64,000 nt of DNA from Gymnopus androsaceus JB14 (taxonomy: Eukaryota; Basidiomycota; Agaricomycetes; Agaricales; Omphalotaceae), in the NCBI GenBank assembly GCA_009733575.1, contig ML769606.1, positions 52,954 to 116,953 of the forward strand. Reading direction: 5' to 3'. Positions 10,630-21,400 of this stretch are shown here, one piece after another. The translations under genes were made by a program, and so were the position numbers. The notes beneath the pieces are model-generated. The model was not told the origin of the DNA. It saw only the letters and a program-made list of their open reading frames with translations, and made no database searches. Positions within the stretch are counted from its first letter, which is position 1, and each line of letters opens with the position of its first letter.

Positions 10630-12083
10630 GTGGCCCTTGCTCAAGAAGCCGCCCGGAATTCCGCGAATGTTAGACTGGAGGAAGAGGACTTGGGTATCGA
10701 TTTGGAGGAGGAAGAAGGTGAGGAGGGTAAAAGCAAACGTCGAGGTTCGTATTTTGGTTTTGCTAAACCCCCTTTCGTTTTACTTACCGCATTTTTACTT
10801 ACCATTTACTTACCACCCACCTCTACTTCCCTTTCCACGTTATCTCTCAACACCGCCTCTAGCACGAATTTTGGCCCTCGACTTTCCTTCTGGCATTTCG
10901 TCTGCTTCGCCTTGCCTCCTACCGCCGATTCCTCTAGCACAGGGCCTAAACAACCGGGGCAATCCCGCGTGAATGGCAAACGCGCCAAACGACGTAAAAT
11001 CGAGCAGCAAAACGCTGGGCGTGGGCCTTCCTCTGGTGCCTATGCCCAAGTTCTCTCCCGCGGAACGGCGATCGAGGTGAACGCGGATGCGACAAAGTTC
11101 CCTGCAGCTAAAGGGGCAGTCACTGGGAAGAGAGAGACTGGACGAACTCGGGAATGCCGTTGAGCGCCAGAAGTTCTACACGGCATTGGAGCTTGTAAGG
11201 GATAAGGGTTTCGAGCACACTCAATGGGACGGGAAGTACGCACCTCTTCTTGCTTTTTGAGGTTGTGCTAACTAACGAATTGTAGAACTCCTTACCCAAT
11301 TATTGACCGACTTAGACGGATTGTTACCGTTCTTGCAGGCCAACCAGAAGGGAACTACGCAGATGATCTCATGAAGGCTCACGACGCAATGAAGACCGAT
11401 GGTACCAAAGCTGGGCTGGGAAAGGGTGCGCTAGAGGGGGGCCATCTTCGCGGTCGTTTCCCAGCGTACAACTGCGGGACGACGATGAGAATGGGGAGTC
11501 CTAGGCCTATCGTGATGAGACCAAAGGACAAGGTCTTGTCGTATATCGATTGTTTGGATGGCCAAGTACCAAAACTGTAAGTGCTTGACCTTTTTCGAAG
11601 ATTTTACTGGCTTTTTTAACCTACTTCGTTAGTTGCCCTTTCGCTATAGGCTCCGTGTGTTTACGCAGAGTATGAGCATGTACGGGACACCGTTCGTTCA
11701 AAGCTTGGGCTTCCAGAAAACTTCAAGAATGTCAGCGTCTTTGCAGCTGTTGCGTTTAATTTTGGCGGCAACATTGGCACGTTCAAGCACCGGGATGCTC
11801 TCAACTGGGCGTTTGGACGGTGCGCCATAACTGCTCTAGGACGTTTGACCCTACACGGAGTGCCCAGCTCATTCTTTGGGAGCTCAAGCTGGTTATCAAT
11901 TTTTCTCACACCGCTACCGTCCTTACTCCCTCTGCCATCGTCACTAATTCCAACACCGCGGTTGCTGAGGGTGATGACAGAGGTTCCTTTACGCAGTATA
12001 CAGCTGGCCCTATCTTTCGGTGGGTTAATAACGGGTGTCGAACGGAGAAAGAATTTGAGGAAGATCCTGTAGGCTATTGCTAG
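10630..12083 (+). pseudogene. TET/JBP-like 2-oxoglutarate/Fe(II) dioxygenase relic
   Basis: Members of this family, expanded in mushrooms and often linked to KDZ transposons, oxidise modified bases in DNA. The segment holds an acidic, Lys/Arg-rich N-terminal part (10630-10745). A region from about 11060 resembles the family's conserved middle (AIEVNADATKF). The C-terminal core then appears in shifting frames: FKHRDALNWAFG (the HxD iron ligands, near 11785), CAITALGRFDP, and SFTQYTAGPIFRWV (near 11985) with the 2-oxoglutarate-binding Arg region. Where the family usually has an RHSN motif, this copy reads TNSN, so the second iron-binding His appears lost. Several frameshifts separate the pieces. 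Introns are plausible at about 11238-11284 and 11578-11650. Identification rests on remembered family motifs. Confidence 0.6.
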
Positions 12084-12274
12084 ATGGTGGAAGGGAAAGA
12101 AACCGCATATTTTCAGCGTGTAGTTAATTTTTCTACTGTAGAAGAACTTTGTTGTTTAATAGATTAGGGCTTTTTCAAATTGAATTAACGTTGGTGTAAT
12201 AGTGATTTTTTGGTGTTGGCTCTTGAGTGTTAATCCAGGACTGAAACCTCTCGGTTAGGGTTCAGGGGTTGAGT

Positions 12275-12390
12275 ACGCTGCGGGGCGAAGCCCCGAGGTT
12301 AAGGTGAGGGGCTGGTTAGGTCAGGGGAATGAGGCGAAGCCCCGCTGGTTAGCGGTAAGCGGGGTATGGGGCAGAGCCCTATGGTTAGAG
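12275..12390. repeat. Cluster of GC-rich mini-hairpins
   Basis: Three diverged copies of a ~50-bp unit with GGTTAG and a stem-loop: CGGGGC-GAA-GCCCCG (12279-12293), a GGC-GAA-GCC version, and GGGGC-AGA-GCCC. They stand out against the AT-richer surroundings. Confidence 0.65.
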
Positions 12391-12399
12391 CTATCACCA

Positions 12400-13700
12400 T
12401 AACCCACAATTCCTGCTGCAAAGGGCTTTGGCCGAGGTTGAGAGAATGGCAGGATATTTGGAAGATTTCATTGAGTGTGGTACGTTAATTCGTTCTCAGC
12501 TTGTATTTCTACCGACCACAGACTGCCTTGCAGACGTCTACGCGACTAGCGCAGCCCTTGTCGCCCATCTCGAGGTCCTCTCCCGATAAAGCTAATGAAT
12601 CGGAGGAAGAATCGCAAGCTCCATCACCTCCTGACGTTTCGTTTCATTCATTTGAACAGTCTGGAGACGGTCTTTTACCCGCACAAAGCTTGCTTCCGCT
12701 CTCCATAGCAGCTTCTCACGTTGGGCCCACACCTGTGGCGGACTCAACCCAGCCTAAGGAGTTCTAGGCATATATTTCTAAGAAATAATTTGTTAGAAAG
12801 TGCAATAGAATAACGCACATAATACACACCATTCACTGTGACAATAAGTCTAGGATGTTCAAATTTCAGGTCGGCATATGAGCAGGGCTAGTATATATAT
12901 ATGGAAGTGTTACCGCGATGCATATTTATTGCGTTCTTCAGTTCGTTCAGTCCAACATCATCCATCTGCGTTTCATGAGCTGTTAGCATGGAGATGGGCA
13001 CAATTAAGCAACACGCGCTAGAGAACCAGGGGAAGCAGCGCTAACGGCGCTGACCCCGGAGCAATATGGAGAATAGCAAGTAAATTGGGCCAGAAGGCGG
13101 CGGTGGGATAGCTGAGAGATTGGGAGCAGCGAGAGTGCTGGGGAGCCAGAGTCGATTAATTTGATTACCAGGCGATATGGCAAGGCTTCAAGCTACGGCC
13201 TCGAAATGACCGTATGGAAACATTGACGGTGATTCAGCCTGAAATCACGCCAAAACCCATGCAAGGACTACAAGTTGGCATGGTGCTCTTGACAGCGACT
13301 GGATAAGACAGGGATAGCAACCGAATAGAGTGAAGGACTATTGAAAACGTACTAATATAGAGCCTAGTAAGTCGAATTCCAGCCCATAGTTTTCCTTGGG
13401 CTATAATAACAACTCAAAATAGAGCAATAGATTAAAATATTGCAAACGATGGCAATCCGCGAGTACTAGTGTAGAAAGAAGAGAAGGAGGCCCGATGCAA
13501 GTTATGTGTGTATACGAGCTCTTGATCTTCAAGCGAGGTCAGGGCTTCAAATCATAACCGCCGTTTCACGACACGTACCAATATGTACAGCTACTGGAAT
13601 ACCGAAAGTAAATTGAAATATAAACTATCAATACAGACCGACAGGTAAGAATCGAGACTTGAGTAATAGTACAATCAAAGGATAGAGCGGGCAAGGAAAC
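12400..13700. other. No recognisable gene
   Basis: A short open segment at 12501-12767 (+) is Ser/Pro-rich without a known domain. It might be the end of a gene whose preceding exon lies at about 12410-12478. From 12780 to 13700 nothing was seen. Confidence 0.35.
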
Positions 13701-13703
13701 TAT

Positions 13704-14967
13704 TCAACCCACCTGCCACTTCGGATTCCTTGTTACAAGCGCTTCCTCGTTAAAACTCTGCATCACTTTAAACATCGTCTCGTAGGAAAAGTTATTCCCC
13801 AAGGTTTCCAGATCAAAAGACATATACTCCCCAGTGTTCATTGAAGCTACACCTTGTCCCAAAAAGCCACGCATCAAAGAGTCACGAATTGTCTGTAGCC
13901 AATATCGAAAGGCAGCGAAGAAGGGTCGCGGAGCCGCAGTCCAAGAGAAGTTTATCCTGAGTAAAATAGACTTTTCCTTATATATAAAATCATCACCCTC
14001 AGTAAACCATTTGACGAATTCAAGCTTTTCAGCCTTGACTCCAAAACCGTCATAGTGATAAACCAGCAAGAGGATGACATAGAACAAGGACTCCAAGTCA
14101 TGGCGGTAAAACAGAGGGCCTGTCCAGCCAGTGCACTGTTGCTCGTGAGCCATGTACGGTTTCGTACCGGTCCGATGACCAGGTGTAGGAGCGTGATGTT
14201 CATCGACTAAGGTAGCGAGGTCATAGTCATTCAACACCCCAAAGATTTTCTTTCCGTCACGACGAAACATAATGTTGGCCTGGCTAACGTCGCGATGAAG
14301 AACTCGTGGATGAGTGTAAACCCACTCGTGGCCTTGGGGAGTCATATTAGAGACGACGAAGCGGAGAAAAAAAAAGGGTGACTCACATTGTAGGACGTCG
14401 TACATGACTTGAGCGAATTCCACTGGCTTTTTCAAGTCCATGATTGGACAAAGCTCCTCCTGGATTGAGCCACATATAATACGCTCCTCGTAGCCATCGC
14501 CAAACTTGATCTTCAACCTGTCCTGGATCTCGCTACCATCCGCGATGAACCTTCCGAGTACAATGGGGAGGTGCTTCAAGACCCACTCATGCTCATCTAC
14601 GGCCATATCAATACAGCGCTGGATAGTTTCGTGTTCGGGGACGCGTCCTTTGACGGGACGACTAATTTTCATGACCAGCTTCAGCCCGTTCCAGTCGCAT
14701 TCGCCGTCCTCTCCTCTCCAGTCACAGTCGCCATCCTTGCAGCCGCAAGTCACTCTAAAAACTTTGGTTCCTCTACCGTTGATACCGTTGGAGCAAAACA
14801 GTACTTTCCCTAGTCGAATGGTGCGTTTCCCTTGCCGCGTGCTTGTATTATAGTCCACCGTATAGATGTACACCATGGCGAACGTGATGACTATATCTCC
14901 ACCAAAGTTGAGGCCGTTGACCGCTCGTGAAATTTTCTATCGGTTGATGCGCGTACAACACTCAGAG
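13704..14967 (-). CDS. FunK1 fungal protein kinase, C-terminal half
   Basis: FunK1 kinases are a large mushroom-specific Ser/Thr-kinase-like family of unknown substrate. Reading leftwards from 14876, the segment has the Gly-rich loop analogue GINGRGTKVFRV, a Lys-bearing LVMKISRP strand, EHEWVLKHLP, the catalytic loop VLHRDVSQANIM, DYDLA in place of DFG, RTGTKPYMAHE and HDLESLFYVI. A 54-bp GT-AG intron at 14333-14386 joins DVLQ to CHEW, as in the family. The usual several-hundred-residue N-terminal region is missing. Directly upstream the sequence becomes the N-terminal half of a DUF6534 gene on the same strand. The missing half is matched by 49734-51577, so this is one product of a proposed inversion. 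Between about 14880 and 14967 the frame is uncertain. The catalytic residues look intact. Confidence 0.8.
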
Positions 14968-14978
14968 GGTATCGACAA
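14966..14978. other. Proposed inversion breakpoint, left
   Basis: On the minus strand the DUF6534 frame runs through ADLSVSVLLCRY into TCGATACC, after which sequence belonging to the FunK1 gene begins. TCGATACC also occurs at the right breakpoint (51579-51586). Placement is by reading the two families and is accurate to perhaps 10 bp. Confidence 0.6.
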
Positions 14979-16317
14979 AGTAGAACACTTACACTGAGAT
15001 CCGCAAGTTCGACCCAAGTACGGAGAGACCAACTGGTGAGGCGCCGTGTTAAAACAATTATGATCTTCGTAGATACGCGAACCACATACGATCTCACGAA
15101 ATAGACTAGAATATGTGCACGTCAATAGAATTCCAAAGAAGTAAAAGAAGAATTCATACCAACGGTAATAACGAAGCTTGCCAGGACAACCACGACCTTT
15201 AATTTCATTAGAGTTGAGAGTCAGACCGAACGAGGAACAGGGCACAGCACTTACAAGAGGAATAATCCAATAAACACTCTTGTTACTCACTGTTAGGAGG
15301 GGAAGTTGGTTTCAGAGACCATTCCAGCTTGGAGAGCGTAAGTTGACATACATATCCAAATCCGCCAACACATAAAGCTAGGATGTACAATGAGCAATTG
15401 AGCGACGACAACAATCCCTCTAGCACTGGGTGCTTACAGCTGGATCGTAGCCGCGATGATTGCCTGAAGAGAGAAAGGTAAAGTTAAGCACTGGACGTAA
15501 ACCATGTCGGAGCCATCGGATACTCACCGACAAAATTACCATGACCTTGAATGGCATCAGTGTATTCATGCGGATGAAGAGTATATAATGGCGTACCAGG
15601 ATGCTCCTAGAACATAGATCAAGCTGTAGATACAACAAGTGACATACAGAACAAGAACACTCACCAAACAACCAACGCAAGGTAATTCGGGTTACCAAAG
15701 TTCGATACCAGATAAACGTATATCAAATGGCAGAGCATAATTTGGTGAGCGGTGTCGAGACCACTAAACAAACGTGGTTAGTGGTGGCGCTATTGCGAAG
15801 AATGGAGCTCACAAGACAAATACAACCTAACATTAGGAATATCGTCAAATGAGTGCAAGTATTATTCGAAGAGAGGTTGTACAAGAAGTTTGAGCCGGAG
15901 AGTATCTTGGTTGTAGAAATTCTGCGAAATAGCCAGCATAAGAAAAGATAGATCGATATATGTAAGGCAAGCCGTACATCAAAGTAAATGTAGGTTTGAG
16001 CAGCCGAGATGCCCCATAAACTGCAAAAGCGCAACGAAGCCATCGCCAACTGGTTAGAGAATGCAGTTGCAGTAAGAGCTTGGAACATACGCGCTGGAAA
16101 ATCTAGACGGTCAAAGGTATCAGCGCATAGCCATATCGAGGAGGTACCGAGTCGATAATTACAGGATTCCAACAAGCAAGGCCCCCATCTAAGAAAAAAG
16201 ACAAAGTAAATATCGATGCAAGTGGCACAACGATATAATGATCGTGAAACAACACACAGTATTATCCAATGCGGGGATATGAGCAACTGAAGTAGTATCG
16301 GCTATGAGGTCCACCAT
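14968..16317 (-). CDS. DUF6534 multi-pass membrane protein, N-terminal half
   Basis: DUF6534 proteins are seven-helix membrane proteins of unknown role, abundant in Agaricomycetes. The ATG at 16315-16317 opens a first exon ending ALDNT. A GT...AG intron leads to MGALLVGIL, then LWGISAAQTYIYF (the family's LYG...QTYIYF signature), YVYLVSNFGNPNYLALV (near 15705), AIIAATIQL (near 15455), SNKSVYWIIPL with VVVVLASFVITV, and TSWSLRTWVELADLS (near 15010). At least seven short introns separate these pieces. The gene stops after helix 5/6: the usual RTGFKRTD and NSLLATLNAR part is absent, and FunK1 sequence follows instead. The missing part fits 51578-52471. Whether the fusion is transcribed is unknown. 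Confidence 0.7.
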
Positions 16318-16509
16318 GTTGCAGAAGGAAAAAACGAGTCGGAACGAATATAATGAGGGTTGTTTCGCGAGAGGTCAAGACTTATAACGTTCATATGTAC
16401 ATGAAGGCGTGAAAAGCTAAACGAACTTTTGGAAGGGTCTACTGTATTCAGAACCACCAGGTGCGCGCCGTAGATGCTTTTTTGGAAGATAACATGGCTA
16501 CAAATGTAA
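16318..16509. promoter_or_regulatory. Probable upstream region of the DUF6534 half-gene
   Basis: AT-rich sequence before the minus-strand ATG at 16317. No clear TATA box was identified. It ends at a MITE. Confidence 0.25.
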
Positions 16510-16515
16510 GATTGG

Positions 16516-16645
16516 CAGCCTCCTTCCCAGGCGTTCACGTCATTGCCTTCATAAGAAAGCTTAATCGAATTTGTTTCGATTTGCTCGTCCCAACAATCGA
16601 AACGAAAGGCAATGACGTGAGACCCAACACCTGGGAAGGAGGCTG
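16516..16645. mobile_element. 130-bp MITE-like foldback with 6-bp flanking repeat
   Basis: The ends CAGCCTCCTTCCCAGG and its complement form an interrupted inverted repeat that resumes as CACGTCATTGCCTT on both arms, about 34-40 bp per arm. GATTGG flanks both sides (16510-16515 and 16646-16651). The middle contains a second, shorter inverted pair around AATCGAA. The transposon superfamily is not determined. Confidence 0.75.
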
Positions 16646-16651
16646 GATTGG

Positions 16652-18269
16652 AGGTTGAAATGAGTGTGATCTGTATTAGGCTTGACCTACTGTCGCTTAC
16701 AGGAGAAACCCGACGTCAGAACATCATTCCGGTTGAAGAATTTTCCATTGAGCAAGTTAAAAACGAAACGTACTAGACATGCAGTTATAAATATACTTGA
16801 ATTTCAAGTGGCTTTCCCTTGAATCTATCCGAGTTGCGATTCAGTACCCGTGTTTCTCCAGCGAGGCCAGACACTTGGAGCCAACGTACGTTCAGGATTT
16901 GCGGCATCCGATTCCATGCTCTCCTAAAAAGATTGGATCAGTCCTACTACATACTTACTGACTTGCAATGTACAGTTAGCTGAGTGCGAATGTTTTCATT
17001 TGAAGAAACTAGCTCAGCTCAGGCCATGCGCACATAACGCCTGGATGTGACCCCGAAAGGTTCTATGCCCACAAACAGGATAGGATAGGAGAAGAAAATA
17101 TGAAAATGTACATATAGAGCGGTTTTTCCAGGAAGTCAACGCTGTCAAAAAAAGATGACGACGCGGAAATTCACAGATCTTATTGAAAGATGTTCTAGAA
17201 CATCTACGTCGGTCGAAAAAAAAAACTTACAACATTACTCGGGAAATGAGTTCCTTTCCATCATCGCTGAGGCTGAATCCCAGTCGTCTAAGCGGAGGAA
17301 TAACAATGCTCACCGAAACTCAATTGCAGAAAGCTGGCAGCTGGACTGGAAGCCCCTCGTGCAGAGGGTCTGAAGACGACGAACTTGTGAAATCAGTGAG
17401 ACGCCAAGTTTGCAGATAAAGACCTATCGTACCTTCCTCTAGTACAAGAATCAGCCAAATATGCACAGATATGGTTCAAGATCTGAAGGATGATGATATA
17501 CAGTATGGCAGAATTTCGAATTTCATTTTGCGCGGTAGCTATAGCCTATCCATACTTAAGTGGTCTTTTTCGAGGAGCCAAAGTATAGGCACGCGTGGAG
17601 TTATGATAATCAAATGAAAGTCGCGTTCGGAGCTCCAAAGTTTCTCGAAGAAGTGCTTCTGGATTTCGGAAGACCGCTATTGGTAGCGCGAATTTAAACT
17701 AATCTTCACGGTAAATCAGTCTGTAAAATATTTAATTATCTTGTGTTTGAAAGCCTCTATTGAGAGCGCAGTTAAGGGTTCGTTTGAATGGCAATGAGAG
17801 TAGAGAAGCAAAAAGTTCAGTCGCACTTGTCCGTGACTTCACTCATTCTTTTCGGTCATTGCCATCATGTCCAATCAGATTGCGTTCTGAACTTTCCAGA
17901 ATGCCTGCAAGTTTCCGGCCTGATTTGAAGATGGTATCTCTTTCTGCTCTCCCGACTAAAATTCTAGTTAATCCAGACTTAATCGCTTATTAATTGTGGT
18001 GACATTCAGACAGTAATACACGCAAAAAACAGCTTTCAGTGGACCTTCAAAAGTTCAGAAATGTACACGGACCGTTCCGGAAGCTTTGACGCGTTCCTGT
18101 AGCTTCCATTTTACAATCTGGCAGATCCAGTAATCTGTTAACCGAATTCGGTAAGTCTGGCTTCTTTACCGATTTGTCGTGAACGTTTTATATCCACTGG
18201 TTATATTTGTGGGTCCTTTGATTCTTTCGTTCCTACCCTCACCCTGCCTTCCCGTCAACGCTCTCAACC
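16652..18269. other. No recognisable gene
   Basis: Short ORFs only (17155-17419, 17760-17993), without recognisable domains. The end of this stretch is CT-rich, as expected for a fungal promoter before the ATG at 18270. Confidence 0.4.
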
Positions 18270-20458
18270 ATGTCCACCCATTTCTCTATCAACTCGACGT
18301 ATGGCGCTGCTTTTGTCGGGATCCAGGTTGCTGGCGTCCTTCTGGGCAGTAAGCTTTGAAGAATATCTCAACGTCGAAACTTTTAGCAGACTGTTCTGGC
18401 AGTGTCTACAATGCAGGCTTGGTATTACTACACCCACTCGAAGGACAAAAACTTCCTCCCGGTTTTGGCACGTTCAATCTGTTTCTTCTTAGTTTCCGCT
18501 GACTATCTATCCTATAGGTTGCGACAGTACTCGTCTTTGACTTTATACACCAGGCTCTCATCTGTCATACTGGTATATCTCCCATTCATTTTCCGCCACC
18601 ACGCTCTTACTTTTTTTCTTCTTTCTGCAGGCTACACATATCTCGTGTCATTCTACGGCGAAGCGGCCAAGTTGGAAACTGTCGTCTGGTGCGTTTTATC
18701 GGTTATACATTGCACTCTACATTTATTCATTCGCTTTTCTAGGAGTCTTTTGGTAAGCCCAATAGAGCCATGTAGGGTGATTAAGGCTCTGACCGTCTCT
18801 CAAGGCCGAAGTTTTGTTAACGTGCGTTTTCTTACATTCGACTTGATGTAGAATGACTGACTTTCCTCTGTAGGGACTTACCGCGCTCGCTGTCCAGTGG
18901 TGCGTCTGGTCATTCATGCTGTTCTCGTCCCTTACGCGCTTCCAGCTTCTTGACGTACAGGATATCGATGCGTGCGTCGGTGATGCCACCATGGTTCGCA
19001 AACTCGTTCTAACCTCATCAGCAGTGAGCGGCAACAAAGTAGTACACGGCAACAAAATGTGGCTTACGCGTTTGTAGTAGCGTTTCTTCTTTACGATGCT
19101 TCTGAGAATTCATGTTAATTCGATACTAGGGGTCTTTTGTTCCTTGGCAGAGTTCGGTGGGTTTCATTGTAGATTAATTCGACTAGGCTCTTTCATTGAT
19201 ACGCTCCGTTTCAGTGTGTGTCCTCAGTACGCTAGTCTCTCTACCGACTCGCTACTATCTGCTGACCATACCTACTCTCGAAGCGTTTGCAATTATCGCG
19301 TACGTCCAAGCATCTATCCACGAACTCGTTGACTCACATTTATTGAAAAGTTTAATGCGCAGTCAAGACGTTCGAAGAATTATCCGCCGAACTCAAGGTT
19401 CATGTTCCACTTACTCTCTCAACATACGCTGAACTTTCCGACACCATTCCAGGGTCTCTCGATCACCGTCAACGCCCTCGCTGCTGCAGGTGATCTCCTC
19501 ATTGCCGGGATTTTGACTATGACTTCTTCAGCGGGCCAAGACGGGATACCGATCGTGAGATCGAATACCTATCCTGCTAGTATTCTCCACTCATTCAAAA
19601 TCATCCTAGCTCCGACACCATGATTAACAAACTGGTAAGTAGTCGGTGCAGACTTCTTGAGTTGTCATTGGGCATCCATTAACCTATGATATTAGACTCT
19701 CTTCGCTGTCAATACCGGCGCACTCACCAGGTAAATATTCTGTCATCACTCGGATCGCAGACGCTTGAGCTCATTATAATTTATATCAAGTCTTTGCGCC
19801 GTAGCTTCTTTGATTTCGGTATGTCCTGATTCTTTTGTATATTTCTTCCATCCTAATGAATTGATTCCCCCATGTTAGATCCTCGCAGCTCCCAACACTT
19901 TTATCTACATCTCATTCTTTTTCTCCCATGGGACGATGTACGTCCTTTATCCATCTACCAATATTACTGTTAATAACCAATTTCAGTGTACACAAACTCG
20001 CTTCTGGCCACGCTCAACGCTCGAAAGAGTATCAGAGATTCTGCCGAAGGTGTCAACACTAGCAGTGTGGACAACACCTCCCTTCCCTCTGACCTCAAAT
20101 GCGGTGCTTCGCCATCAGTATGTTGCCATTTGTTCTATTTTCAATGTGCATATCACTAAACCATGTTCATTCCGCTTGTCTTCCAGCACACGAAGAACAC
20201 TGGGATCTCCATTCAAGTTGACACGACATGTGAGTATCTATATGACCTTGAGTGTGGAATGGGCCCAGGTATGGTGGCCACCCGAGAAAGACATGACCAG
20301 GTGGAGGAAGAAGATTTGGCGGAGCTTACGATCTTATCTTCACAGGAGGTATGTCAAATTTATCTTCAGATATTTCTAAGCTAATTTTTTCTTTCGTTTC
20401 TTCTGCACAGGATATCACATTGTACCTTTCAAGCCCTATTGAATTTACTGTGGTATGA
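18270..20458 (+). CDS. DUF6534 multi-pass membrane protein
   Basis: The ATG at 18270 sits in a good context (AACCATGTCC) and begins MSTHFSINST. Recognisable family blocks follow: FVGIQVAGVLLG; AVSTMQAWYYYTH (near 18410, the Q-Y-Y signature); VATVLVFDFIHQALICHTG then YTYLVSFYGEAAKLE (after an intron ending near 18630); GLTALAVQ (near 18875); LSITVNALAAAGDLLIAGI (near 19453); DTMINKL; TLFAVNTGALTS; ILAAPNTFIYISFFF (near 19880); and VYTNSLLATLNARKSIRD (near 19987), the C-terminal hallmark. The last exon, after an intron ending CACAG at 20410, runs to TGA at 20456-20458. About ten short introns are implied. The phase at the first intron (near 18340) does not fit perfectly, so a small error or mutation is possible. 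The cytoplasmic tail is acidic. Confidence 0.75.
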
Positions 20459-21140
20459 TCAGTGTGCGCTCTTCCTTGCCATTTTCTTGCTGGCTTTGTT
20501 CAAAAATCTATTGTCGCTGAAGCTTCGCTTCAACTGGGTTGATATTGATATGATCTCCTATTGTACTACTTGCTTGCTTGCTTACTTGCTTTCATTGATG
20601 CCTCCAAAGCCAATTCTTGCTGTCACTGTATACTGTTATGATCCCGATTCACACTAGTACTTGCACTGTTCGTATTACATACTGTTGAATATCATGATTG
20701 AAGGAAACTTAGTAACATACTCTACAATGCATTGACTGTCCTATTATCTCTCAAACGGTCAAGGAGTACAAGTGCACTATCCATGAACCTTGCCTTCATT
20801 ACTCCCAGTTGAATCTGCACCAGAACATTGACTAAATGATCTTGGATGTTCTCTTGTTGACACGAATGTTCTTCTGTTGCTAAACAACAAGACCTGATTC
20901 ACCGATGAGCCAGCATACGACTAAACTGTGATAACATTTTTGTCGAATATGCTTGAAGCTGTAGCCCACGTTCACATGCTTGATCTTTACCATCCTGTCC
21001 AGCATGCAGCAGCTTCTCCATACCGAGAGCCTTGGTATGCCCAAATTCCTAGATTTTGGTGAAAGAAAACACGGCGTCAAGCACGGCATGATTACTCAGT
21101 GTATTGGGCGCTATGATTAGCGCCCGCTTCTCTTTCCAAA
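20459..21140. other. 3' region and intergenic, with one copy of a dispersed 40-nt motif
   Basis: No gene was recognised. The segment at 21008-21051 is a minus-orientation copy of a motif also found at 23860, 46323 and 52901. Confidence 0.45.
21008..21051 (-). repeat. Dispersed 40-nt motif, copy 1
   Basis: Contains CATACC-N9-GGTATG (minus strand), preceded by AGGAATTTGGG and followed by GAGAAGCTGCT. It is identical over about 42 nt to the copy at 23860-23901, but surrounding sequence differs. Confidence 0.8.
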
Positions 21141-21400
21141 CCATCCGATTCACTGGCCGAAATCTCCACAACCGAAATCTCCACAACCCCATTCCTTTAT
21201 GCTTCCGCCTGACGCCCTCTTTGTAAAACCACCATCCGACTCACTGGGCAGAATCTCCACACCCCTGTTCTTCCTGCTTCCGCAACGCCCTTTAGGAAAA
21301 CCCACCATCCGTCGTCCGACTCACTGGTCAAAATCTCCACAACCTCTTTCCTTATTGCTCCCGCCTGTCGCCCTCTTTGCGATTCCAATATCGGGCGACC
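21141..21400 (+). repeat. Three tandem ~80-90-bp repeats
   Basis: Each unit starts CCATCCGAYTCACTGG, then AATCTCCACA, a pyrimidine-rich stretch, GCTTCCGC and a GCCCTCTTTG-type end. The period is 91 then about 81 bp. Confidence 0.7.

Noticed and set aside
12080..12770. KDZ transposase next to the TET/JBP relic
   Set aside because: Only a short Leu/Glu-rich segment near 12410 and a Ser/Pro-rich frame are present; no catalytic or Zn-binding motif of KDZ was seen.
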